Below, one piece after another: positions 30,669 to 36,268 of a stretch of 36,268 bases of DNA (positions within the stretch are counted from its first letter, which is position 1; each line of letters begins with the position of its first letter). A model generated the notes under the pieces. That model worked only from the letters and a program-made list of their open reading frames with translations, was not told the DNA's origin and ran no database searches. Source of the stretch: Flavobacteriales bacterium (GTDB lineage Bacteria > Bacteroidota > Bacteroidia > Flavobacteriales_F > PHOS-HE28); the NCBI GenBank assembly GCA_016788285.1, contig JAEUSW010000023.1:1-36268 (forward strand), written 5' to 3'. A program made the translations under genes and the position numbers.

Positions 30669-30862
30669 TTAGAGCTGCTCGAAATGCGCCGTGAAGTGTC
30701 GGAGGAACCGCGGCTCCTTGACGATGCGGTAGCCCCGTACCAGTTCGCGCGTGCGCATCACCTCCTCGAAGGTCTCGGCCACGTACTCCAGCTGGCTCTG
30801 CGTGTACACGCGGCGGGGAATGGCCAGGCGCACCATCTCCATGGTTTCGGGCGCACCTAGTG
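30669..30862 (-). pseudogene. 3' fragment of tryptophanase / tyrosine phenol-lyase
   Basis: On the minus strand, one frame reads METMVR-like sequence typical of the C-terminus of PLP-dependent beta-eliminating lyases: ETMEMVRLAIPRRVYTQSQ, YVAETFEEVMRTREL and FLRHFTAHFEQL, then TAA. The VRLxIPRRVYT and LRHFTAxFE blocks are diagnostic. Only about 62 of the usual 460 or so residues remain, and homology stops abruptly near 30862. A methyltransferase gene on the same strand ends 41 bp further upstream. No mutation is seen in the remaining part, so the truncation may be fairly recent. The choice between tryptophanase and tyrosine phenol-lyase is uncertain; the PRRVYTQ and FLRHFTA details favour tryptophanase. 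Confidence 0.82.
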
Positions 30863-30902
30863 GTTGTGCGGGGGGACAGTGTGATGCGGTGAGCTGAGGC
30901 GT

Positions 30903-31550
30903 TCACGCGATGGGCGACGCGCCCCCGGCCCTCCGAAAGGCACAGAAGAGGAAGTTCTGGACCGTATCGAAGGGTGTCACATGGTCCACTTTGAAACACT
31001 TGATGCGGACGCACAAGTGTTGAAGGCGCTCCACCATTTCCGCCTCGCTGTAGCGGTGCACCGGAATGCCACTGCATTTCTCCGGACCATCCTCGCTGAA
31101 GGTGCCGAGGATCAAAAGGCCTCCAGGTGTCAACAGTTGTGAAAGCCTTTCCAGGTAGAGGTCCACATCGGCATCCGTGGTCAGGAAATGGAACACCGCC
31201 CGGTCATGCCACACCTCGAACGGTGCCGGTGCGTCAAAGCGGGTCGCATCACCTTCGATCCAATGAACGGATGCACCCGCCTCACCCAGGCGCTCCCGTG
31301 CCTTGGCCAATGCGATGCCGCTGATATCGAGCACGGTGACATCCGTGTACCCGCGCTCCAGCAGGTGGTCCACCAGCAGGCTGTCACCGCCACCCACATC
31401 GATCATGCGGGCTGTCGGTGGCACGCGATGCTCGGCCAGAAGCTCCAGTGACACCTTGGGCATCGCTTGGAACCAGCTCGTGTCCTGCAGGCCTTTCTTT
31501 GCATAGATCGCCTCCCAATGCTGTTTCGCATCAAAGTCGTTGGTTCCCAT
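30903..31550 (-). CDS. Class I SAM-dependent methyltransferase
   Basis: A 215-residue Rossmann-fold methyltransferase. The ATG at 31550 (MGTNDFDAKQHWEAIYAKKG) is preferred; upstream codons look non-coding. Motif I is MIDVGGGDSLLVDHLLERG, followed by VTVLDISGIALAKARERLG, WIEGDATRF, the post-motif VWHDRAVFHFL and LTPGGLLILGTF. The N-terminal HWEAIYAKKG.xxTSWFQ pattern is shared with thiopurine/tellurite-type small-molecule methyltransferases. The substrate is unknown. It lies within the NO-related module, upstream of a truncated tryptophanase. No clear promoter was found. Confidence 0.88.
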   Translation of the reverse strand: MGTNDFDAKQHWEAIYAKKGLQDTSWFQAMPKVSLELLAEHRVPPTARMIDVGGGDSLLVDHLLERGYTDVTVLDISGIALAKARERLGEAGASVHWIEGDATRFDAPAPFEVWHDRAVFHFLTTDADVDLYLERLSQLLTPGGLLILGTFSEDGPEKCSGIPVHRYSEAEMVERLQHLCVRIKCFKVDHVTPFDTVQNFLFCAFRRAGGASPIA

Positions 31551-31563
31551 GGTGCTATCTGAA

Positions 31564-31680
31564 TTACTCGGTGAAGTGGATCCGCTTTGCAACGTACGCC
31601 GCAATATGGCCTGGCCATCCTCCCCACCTACCGTGAACACGATCAGCCCAGCCCGGTAGGTCCTTGAGCTTATCGGTCAT
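31564..31680 (-). CDS. Possible 38-residue small protein
   Basis: An open frame from an ATG at 31680 to TAA encodes 38 residues: a start MTDKLKDLPGWADRVHG, then a Trp/Gly-rich turn and a basic helix-like end AAYVAKRIHFTE. It fills most of the 172-bp gap between the methyltransferase and the dsrE-like gene and is on their strand. Codon composition is compatible with coding, but there is no family match I recognise. It could be a real small protein or a fragment of a lost gene. Confidence 0.35.
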   Translation of the reverse strand: MTDKLKDLPGWADRVHGRWGGWPGHIAAYVAKRIHFTE

Positions 31681-31722
31681 CGGCGAGTAAGGTTCCTTTA
31701 GTGGTGCCGCGAAGAAGCGCGC

Positions 31723-32073
31723 TCAGAACACCAGCACCTTGTCCGCCGCTGCAGTCCAAGCCGCCAGTTCATCCATGGTGCTGCGCTTCACGCCCGGCAC
31801 GAACTCTTCCTCCTTCACGCCGCGCGCATCCATGCAACTACCGCATGCCTTTACCTCGCCTTTCAGCAGCACGCTCTTCAGCATGCGTTCCAGGTTGTAG
31901 TAGCCCTGTGGCGTGTTCTGCCCGGCCATTGCGCAGTGCACGGCATCGGCCATCAGGAAGACCTGTATATGCACCTCGGCATGGTCCTTCTGCAGGGCCA
32001 TGGCCAGCCGCAGGGCATTGTAGGCCTTCTCGGTGCCGTAGGGTGGGTCATTGATGATGATGAGGGTTGTCAT
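31723..32073 (-). CDS. DsrE/DsrF-like sulfur-relay-fold protein
   Basis: A 116-residue cytoplasmic protein of the DsrE/YchN fold. The start is the ATG at 32073 (MTTLIIINDPPYGTEKAYNA), overlapping the stop of the upstream methyltransferase (ATGA). The family pattern is clear: LIIINDPPYGTEKAYNALRL, HIQVFLMADAVHCAMAGQ, and a loop VKACGSCMDARGVKEEEF with two close cysteines in the place of the DsrE active cysteine, ending AAADKVLVF. Related proteins carry persulfides or bind small thiols. Co-transcription with a methyltransferase in an NO-linked operon suggests thiol or sulfur chemistry, which is inference. Confidence 0.9.
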   Translation of the reverse strand: MTTLIIINDPPYGTEKAYNALRLAMALQKDHAEVHIQVFLMADAVHCAMAGQNTPQGYYNLERMLKSVLLKGEVKACGSCMDARGVKEEEFVPGVKRSTMDELAAWTAAADKVLVF

Positions 32074-32717
32074 AGCCTTGCAGGAATTGGTTTCACCGCC
32101 TTGAACACGACAAAGCCTCCTTGCCCATACCCGGGTAGCTCGGCATCCGGTGCGGTCATGGCATCCGGGTCGGAAAAGAGGGTCTGGCGGCTCTCGATGT
32201 CCACGCACCCGTGGCCGGCGAGCAGCGCGGCCACCTCCGCAGCGGAATGGAATCGAGCGTCGTGGTAGAACAGATGCCCGGCCTTTTTCGCTTCGTAGCG
32301 CGCACCCAGCACGCTGTCGCGATCAATGATGCCCACCACCAGCCTGCCGCCGGGCCGCAACACCCGCAAGGCCTCATCGATCGCTTGGTCCGCGTCAGGC
32401 ACGAAGCACAGTGTGGTCACCATCAGCACCACGTCGAAGCGCTCATCAGCAAAGGGCAGCTGTTCCGCAGTGCCCTTCACCACCTTCACACCACGCTCCC
32501 GGGCCAGCGCCGACATTTCCTCGGAAGGCTCCACACCGGTGCGGATGCCCAGCGGAGCCGCGAACCGGCCGGTGCCCACGCCCACCTCAACGCCGTCCAC
32601 CCCGGCCGGGATGAACGCCCGCACGGCGGCAAGCTCTGCCGCATACGCATGCGGGTGCCGCTCGAACCAGGCCTCATACCGGGCTACAGCTTTGGAGAAA
32701 GGATCCGAAGTGTCCAT
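32070..32717 (-). CDS. Class I SAM-dependent methyltransferase (UbiE/Methyltransf_11 type)
   Basis: A 215-residue methyltransferase starting at 32717 (MDTSDPFSKAVARYEAWFERH). Motif I is GVDGVEVGVGTGRFAAPLG, with the acidic loop TGVEPSEEMSALARERG, KGTAEQLPFADERFDVVLMV and LRVLRPGGRLVVGII. The arrangement is that of Methyltransf_11 enzymes, including arsenite and small-molecule methyltransferases, but no arsenic-binding cysteine set is seen. It is coupled to the DsrE-like gene by an ATGA overlap. A CATCTTTG -7 element (32755-32762) and a TGAC-N4-ATCA box (32786-32797) precede it. The substrate is unknown. Confidence 0.9.
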   Translation of the reverse strand: MDTSDPFSKAVARYEAWFERHPHAYAAELAAVRAFIPAGVDGVEVGVGTGRFAAPLGIRTGVEPSEEMSALARERGVKVVKGTAEQLPFADERFDVVLMVTTLCFVPDADQAIDEALRVLRPGGRLVVGIIDRDSVLGARYEAKKAGHLFYHDARFHSAAEVAALLAGHGCVDIESRQTLFSDPDAMTAPDAELPGYGQGGFVVFKAVKPIPARL

Positions 32718-32754
32718 GTCATCCTCTTGTCCATGATGACAGGCTTGATGCGGA

Positions 32755-32797
32755 CAAAGATGCTCCCACATGCTCCCGACCGACCTGACCGGCATCA
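32755..32797 (-). promoter_or_regulatory. Promoter and Crp/Fnr-type box of the methyltransferase-dsrE operon
   Basis: On the minus strand CATCTTTG (32755-32762) matches TAnnTTTG except for the first base. The dyad TGACCGGCATCA (32786-32797, plus-strand text) is centred 36.5 bp upstream of its G, the same spacing as at the norC/MCO region. Confidence 0.6.
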
Positions 32798-32965
32798 GCA
32801 TTCACGCTGACCCCTTCGACAGAGAGGCTTGATCCTCCGCGGAACGGAGGGTCCGTTACCCATTGCCAGCTGCTGATGTTCTATGCCTCGAACAAAGAGA
32901 CCGGCACCGAACGCCCACTTCATCACGGGGCTTGAGGGCCGTTCCCATGCTATCCTGATAGACAA

Positions 32966-32979
32966 GTGACGATCGTCAC
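32966..32979. promoter_or_regulatory. Perfect Crp/Fnr-type palindrome before the efflux operon
   Basis: GTGACGATCGTCAC is a perfect 14-bp palindrome with a TGAC-N4-GTCA core. Its centre at 32972.5 is 37.5 bp from the G of the TTACTTTG element ending at 33010, matching the spacing of the other boxes within one bp. Confidence 0.6.
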
Positions 32980-32989
32980 CAAACCAGTC

Positions 32990-33007
32990 AGTTAGTATTC
33001 ACTTACT
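32990..33007. promoter_or_regulatory. Possible TetR operator overlapping the efflux promoter
   Basis: AGTTAGT-N4-ACTTACT is an imperfect inverted repeat (AGTnAGT/ACTnACT) of TetR-operator size. It overlaps the -7 element TTACTTTG at 33003-33010, so a bound repressor would block the promoter. The TetR protein encoded by the second gene of the operon is the natural candidate. Confidence 0.5.
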
Positions 33008-33010
33008 TTG
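33003..33010 (+). promoter_or_regulatory. -7 element of the efflux operon
   Basis: TTACTTTG differs from TAnnTTTG at one base and ends 22 nt before the ATG at 33033. Confidence 0.5.
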
Positions 33011-33032
33011 TGCCGTTCAAACCGACCTCCCC

Positions 33033-33446
33033 ATGAACGGACAACGCAACATCGCCATCGGCTTCCTCACCATGGGGGCCTTCATGCTCTATGGCTTCCT
33101 GCTCATCTACCTCCGCGACTTCGCACCCGACAAGCAGGCCTGGGTGGACAGCTACAGCGTGGGCAAGCACTTCGAGGCCCGGCTCGCGCACGTGCACGGC
33201 AACCTCTTCGCCTTCCTCAACGTGGTGATGGGCTACCTGCTGCTCCACTTCGGCGAGCGGTTGCGCTGGTCCGCCCTCACCTCCTGGCTCGGGCTCATCG
33301 GCCTGCTGATGCCCGTGGGCATCCTCGCCGAAGTGTACCTCGGAGCGCCCCCCGTGTTCGTCCTCATCGGCGCGCTGGCCATGATGGCCGCGGTCTTCCT
33401 GCTCGGCACTGCCTTCTTCAACCTCAAGCCTTCCCATGGACATTAA
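33033..33446 (+). CDS. Four-helix membrane protein, first gene of the efflux operon
   Basis: A 137-residue inner-membrane protein with four predicted helices: about residues 7-28, 54-74, 82-101 and 106-130. A striking HVHGNLFAFLNVVMGYLLLH stretch puts three histidines at the two ends of one helix, as in heme- or metal-binding membrane proteins. The C-terminus is SHGH. I do not recognise a named family. It lies 22 nt downstream of the -7 element and overlaps the TetR gene by 11 nt. The histidine-rich helix and the NO-type promoter box suggest a redox or heme role, which is inference. Confidence 0.82.
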   Translation: MNGQRNIAIGFLTMGAFMLYGFLLIYLRDFAPDKQAWVDSYSVGKHFEARLAHVHGNLFAFLNVVMGYLLLHFGERLRWSALTSWLGLIGLLMPVGILAEVYLGAPPVFVLIGALAMMAAVFLLGTAFFNLKPSHGH

Positions 33447-34017
33447 GCCCCGCCAACTCGAGATTATTGAAGCCGCCGGACAACTGGTGACGGAGGCTGG
33501 CTTCGCGGCCCTCACCACCAAGCGCCTGGCCGAGCGCATGCATTTCACCGAGGCCGCCCTCTACCGCCACTTCGCCAGCAAGGAGGAGATCCTGGTGACC
33601 ATGCTGCATCACCTCGCCGCGAACATCGACGAGCGCCTGGCCGCCTTGGCCGAGACCCACCCGGACCCCAAGGAGCGCGTGCGTGCCATGTTCGACAGCC
33701 AGTTCACATACTTCCAGAAGAACCCCCAATACCTCATGGCCATCTTCGCCACCGGGGTGCTGGAGGCCTCGCACGGCATCGATGCCGGCATTGAACGCAT
33801 CATGGTGGTGAAACGCCGCCACCTGCTCAACGCCATCAAGGAGGGGCAACGGTCGGGGGTCTTCACCTCGGACCACTCGGCCGAGACGCTCAGCCACATC
33901 ATCATGGGCACCTTCCGCCTGCACATGCTGCAATGGCGCATGAGCGGCCGCTCCTTCGATGTGCGCAAAAAAGGCAGGGCCCTGATCGGTGCCGCCCTGG
34001 ACCTCATCACCCGCTGA
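33436..34017 (+). CDS. TetR-family transcription regulator
   Basis: A 193-residue repressor. The N-terminal helix-turn-helix is typical: IIEAAGQLVTEAGFAALTTK, LAERMHFTEAALYRHFASKE, EILVTMLHHLA. The C-terminal all-helical ligand domain has FTYFQKNPQYLMAIFATGVL and FRLHMLQWRMSGRSF. It starts inside the preceding gene (11-nt overlap) and precedes a second membrane protein by six nt. It probably represses this operon through the AGTTAGT-N4-ACTTACT site over the promoter and releases it on ligand binding. The ligand is unknown. Confidence 0.93.
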   Translation: MDIKPRQLEIIEAAGQLVTEAGFAALTTKRLAERMHFTEAALYRHFASKEEILVTMLHHLAANIDERLAALAETHPDPKERVRAMFDSQFTYFQKNPQYLMAIFATGVLEASHGIDAGIERIMVVKRRHLLNAIKEGQRSGVFTSDHSAETLSHIIMGTFRLHMLQWRMSGRSFDVRKKGRALIGAALDLITR

Positions 34018-34023
34018 ACCGCC

Positions 34024-34440
34024 ATGGAACCCGGCAAGCTCAAACGCGTCATCCTCGGCCTGGCGATCATCGCCTTTGGCGCGCTCACCCTGTTCCTGAG
34101 CACCTCCGTGCTGCTGGACCTCTTCGGGATCCGCGAGCGTGAGTCTCCCTACGTGCCTGCGGTGGTGGTCGCCAACCTGATCGCCTCCCTGCTCTATCTG
34201 CCCGCCGGCGCGGGCCTGCTGATGAAGCGCCGCTGGTCGGCCCTGCTGCTTGCGACCGCGGTCGTCGTGCTGCTCGTAGGCGCCCTGCTGCTCGCGCAGC
34301 ATATCATAACAGGTGGTGCATACCGCACGGCCACCCTCGGGGCGCTCACATTCCGCACGCTGCTCACATCGGCCTTCTACATCATCGCGCACCGGGCCTT
34401 GCGCCTATCCCACCAACCCGCCACACTCCCGAACCCATGA
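34024..34440 (+). CDS. Four-helix integral membrane protein of unknown function
   Basis: A 138-residue protein with four predicted membrane helices: VILGLAIIAFGALTLFLST, VVVANLIASLLYLPAGAGLL, ALLLATAVVVLLVGALLLAQ, and a last one near TLLTSAFYIIAHRALRL. The helices are long and small-residue-rich, with few charged residues inside them. No family is recognised. Its stop overlaps the start of the lipoprotein gene (ATGA), so it belongs to the efflux operon. Confidence 0.82.
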   Translation: MEPGKLKRVILGLAIIAFGALTLFLSTSVLLDLFGIRERESPYVPAVVVANLIASLLYLPAGAGLLMKRRWSALLLATAVVVLLVGALLLAQHIITGGAYRTATLGALTFRTLLTSAFYIIAHRALRLSHQPATLPNP

Positions 34441-34892
34441 ACCGCTTCCTCCTTCCCCTCCTGTTCCTTGCCATCGCCACCCTGCACAGCAGTTGCGGCG
34501 AACACAGCCATGATGCGGCCGGACATTCCGATCACGCAGCCGTCGCACCGGACAGCACCCCGGCCACGGACCACGACGCCCTGCCCTCCGTGACGCTCGA
34601 CAACGGCCAGCGCTGGAAGGCCAATCCCGAGACCACCACCGGTATCGCCAACATGGTAACCATCCTCAGCGCCTACGACCCCGCGACCGGCGACCCCACG
34701 GTCCTGAAGGACACGCTGGAAGCGGAGTTCGGGCTCATCTTCGAGCGTTGCACCATGGAGGGCGAGGCGCACAACCAGCTGCACAACTACCTACTGCCCA
34801 TCCACCACCAACTGCGCGACTTCGCGGCCACCGAGGCGCAGCGCACCGCACTGGGCGAGCACCTGGCCGCCTACGGCAACTACTTCGAGTGA
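34437..34892 (+). CDS. His-rich periplasmic lipoprotein of the efflux operon
   Basis: A 151-residue predicted lipoprotein. The signal ends in the lipobox LHSSC (Cys at residue 20). A His-rich stretch follows directly (GEHSHDAAGHSDHAAVAP), likely to bind a metal such as copper, zinc or nickel. The folded part has VTLDNGQRWKANPETTTGIA, an IFERCTMEGEAHNQLHNYLL segment with one Cys and several His, and a helical C-terminus. The WKANxETTxGI..M and CTMxGxAHxxLH pattern recurs in Bacteroidota metal-efflux operons as I remember it, but I cannot name a family. It overlaps both neighbours by one to four nt. Confidence 0.85.
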   Translation: MNRFLLPLLFLAIATLHSSCGEHSHDAAGHSDHAAVAPDSTPATDHDALPSVTLDNGQRWKANPETTTGIANMVTILSAYDPATGDPTVLKDTLEAEFGLIFERCTMEGEAHNQLHNYLLPIHHQLRDFAATEAQRTALGEHLAAYGNYFE

Positions 34893-36226
34893 TGCGCGCG
34901 GCTTTTTCCATACGCTTCCTATTGAGCGCGGCATGGCTCGTCGCCAGCTTGGTCGCCACGGCGCAGCCGGAGGTGCCGGAGCGTTCTCTCCAGGAGTGCA
35001 TCGACCTGGCGCTGGCCCACGACCAACGATCGCGTTCGGCCGACATCGATCTACGCATGGCCGAGGCGCGCGTGGACGAGCAACAGGCCAACCTGCTGCC
35101 CAAGGTGCGTGGTGTGGCCGACATGCGCCACTATGCCGACCTGCCCTACCAGTTGCTGCCCGCCTCCTTCTTCGGCGGACCGGAAGGCGTGTACCGCGAG
35201 ATCCAGTTCGGGACGCCGAACAACATCACGCTGAACGTGCAGGCCCAACTGCCACTGGTGGATGTGGGCAGCTGGGAGGGCATCCACGTGGCGCGCGAGG
35301 CGGAGCGAATGGCCGGCATGCAACGCGAACGGAGCCGCGAGGAGGTGGTACTGGAACTGAGCAATGCCTACTACAACGCACAGGTGCTGCAGGCACGGCG
35401 CACCTTTCTGGACAGCAACCTGCTGAGCACCGAGGCGATGCTGCGCAACGTGGAACTGCTCCATGCCCAGTTGCTGGCGCGGGGCACCGACGTGGACCGC
35501 CTGCGCTTGCAGCGTGATCAGCTGCGTACCCAGCGGGAGCGCTTGGTGGCGCAACACGAACAGGTGCTGGACCTGCTGCGCCTGATGATGGGCCTGCCGC
35601 CGGATGCCCCGTTGGCCACCGAGCCCGCATCCGCACCCGTGCAACAAACACAAGCCACGCCGAAGGCCACCGCCGGCCTGCGGATCGCCGAGCAGGGTGT
35701 GCTGCTGCGCCAAGCGGAGATCCGTCTGTTGAAGCGTTCCCGTCTGCCTTCGCTCCATGGCTACGGGCTGTATGGCAACACGGGCTTTGGGCCCATAGCC
35801 AGCGGGGGCCGCTACGACCTCTATCCAGTGAGTTACTTCGGTGCCACCCTGCACGTGCCGCTCTTCAATGGCACGGTGATCACCAAAAAGGTGCGGCAGA
35901 AGGAGCTGGAACTGGAGCGTGCTGGTCTGCTGCGCGATGCCGTGGCCGACCGCGAAGGCTTGGAGCAGCGACGCGCCACCCGGGATGAGGCCCTTGCCCT
36001 GCGAACGCTCTCCGATGCGGAGGCCCAGTTGGCACTCGCAGAACGGATCCGCCGCAGCACATTGCTGCAACACACCGAGGGTCTCGCCACCCTCACCGAC
36101 CTGGTGCTGGCCGACCAGGCCGTGCGTGAAGGCCAACAGCTGTACATCGATGCCTTGGTGCAACTGCGCAAGGCCCAACTGGAACTGGCGCGCCTCAACG
36201 GCACGCTGCTGAACGAACGCCCATGA
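34892..36226 (+). CDS. TolC-family outer-membrane efflux protein
   Basis: A 444-residue outer-membrane channel component of a tripartite pump. The signal peptide ends ASLVATAQ. The two-repeat TolC architecture is visible: SLQECIDLALAHDQRSRSAD, then AEARVDEQQANLLPKVRGVA and long helices with ELSNAYYNAQVLQARRTFLD. The second half has KRSRLPSLHGYGLYGNTGFG, TLHVPLFNGTVITKKVRQKE and a last helical pair. The start at 34892 follows the previous gene directly (TGATG overlap), and its stop overlaps the next start. Context with a His-rich lipoprotein suggests metal or toxic-compound efflux. Confidence 0.93.
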   Translation: MRAAFSIRFLLSAAWLVASLVATAQPEVPERSLQECIDLALAHDQRSRSADIDLRMAEARVDEQQANLLPKVRGVADMRHYADLPYQLLPASFFGGPEGVYREIQFGTPNNITLNVQAQLPLVDVGSWEGIHVAREAERMAGMQRERSREEVVLELSNAYYNAQVLQARRTFLDSNLLSTEAMLRNVELLHAQLLARGTDVDRLRLQRDQLRTQRERLVAQHEQVLDLLRLMMGLPPDAPLATEPASAPVQQTQATPKATAGLRIAEQGVLLRQAEIRLLKRSRLPSLHGYGLYGNTGFGPIASGGRYDLYPVSYFGATLHVPLFNGTVITKKVRQKELELERAGLLRDAVADREGLEQRRATRDEALALRTLSDAEAQLALAERIRRSTLLQHTEGLATLTDLVLADQAVREGQQLYIDALVQLRKAQLELARLNGTLLNERP

Positions 36227-36268
36227 AACGCTGGATGCTCTGGACCGGGTTGGCCGCCTTGCTGGCCC
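36223..36268 (+). CDS. Start of next efflux gene, cut by right edge
   Basis: Only 15 codons are visible, from an ATG at 36223 overlapping the TolC stop (ATGA). They encode a signal-peptide-like start, MKRWMLWTGLAALLA. Position after a TolC gene suggests the periplasmic adaptor (MFP/HlyD-like) subunit of the pump, but the visible part cannot confirm that. Confidence 0.55.
   Translation, partial: MKRWMLWTGLAALLA

Larger units (their letters stand above)
32718..33032. other. Divergent intergenic region, about 315 bp
   Basis: No gene is seen here. It holds the promoter and box of the leftward methyltransferase-dsrE operon and, at the other end, the palindrome, TetR-like operator and -7 element of the rightward efflux operon. 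The middle (about 32800-32960) shows no feature I can support. Confidence 0.6.

Noticed and set aside
31634..31645. A further Crp/Fnr-like dyad, TGAACACGATCA, upstream of the methyltransferase at 31550
   Set aside because: It breaks the half-site at one base, the supposed -7 element is poor, and it lies inside a possible small coding frame.

Overview
The window is a G+C-rich chromosomal segment, read by eye as Bacteroidota, most likely a high-GC Flavobacteriales-type lineage. The evidence is a gliding-motility/T9SS type-B sorting protein followed by a PorP/SprF partner, a second protein with a T9SS-like C-terminal tail, a fused SpmA/SpmB protein, and promoters built on the Bacteroidota -7 element TAnnTTTG. 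That element lies only 4-28 nt before many start codons, and Shine-Dalgarno sequences are not evident. I found no rRNA, tRNA, CRISPR array, transposase or integrase.

Left part (1-25.6 kb) is mostly ordinary chromosome. In order it holds: a DUF6544-like membrane protein cut by the left edge; a 1367-residue SprB/PKD-repeat T9SS cargo and its PorP/SprF partner; a TonB-dependent receptor; an arginine block (argS, a TPR membrane protein, ctlX-like citrulline hydrolase, arginase); a lipoprotein; ftsK; a small low-GC gene wedged at the 3' end of ftsK; two envelope proteins; an OmpA-family lipoprotein; an SpmAB fusion; a SET-domain methyltransferase; a LolA-like carrier; an OsmC/CDGSH/arylamine N-acetyltransferase run; DedA; and aroE.

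Right part (25.6-36.3 kb) looks like an accessory nitric-oxide-response and efflux module. It holds an NsrR-like Rrf2 regulator, norCB, a divergent multicopper oxidase (MCO)-ric operon, two SAM methyltransferases, a DsrE-like protein, and an operon of a membrane protein, a TetR regulator, another membrane protein, a His-rich lipoprotein, a TolC-family channel and the start of one more gene. The operons are tightly packed with ATGA overlaps. A truncated tryptophanase 3' end (about 62 codons) lies inside the module and suggests that the module replaced older genes.

The most interesting signal is regulatory. A Crp/Fnr-type dyad, TGAC-N4-RTCA, recurs at the norC/MCO divergent region, before the methyltransferase-dsrE operon and before the efflux operon, with a one-mismatch copy before the Rrf2 gene. 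Each time its centre lies 36.5-37.5 bp from the G of a putative -7 element, which is the geometry of class II activation. I infer one NO- or oxygen-responsive regulon joining all these operons. At the efflux operon a TetR-like operator also overlaps the promoter. Other notable points are a displaced second copy of the ftsK 3' end, a 16-bp tandem repeat with an echo inside argS, and two long AT-rich palindromes sharing a 16-bp core.
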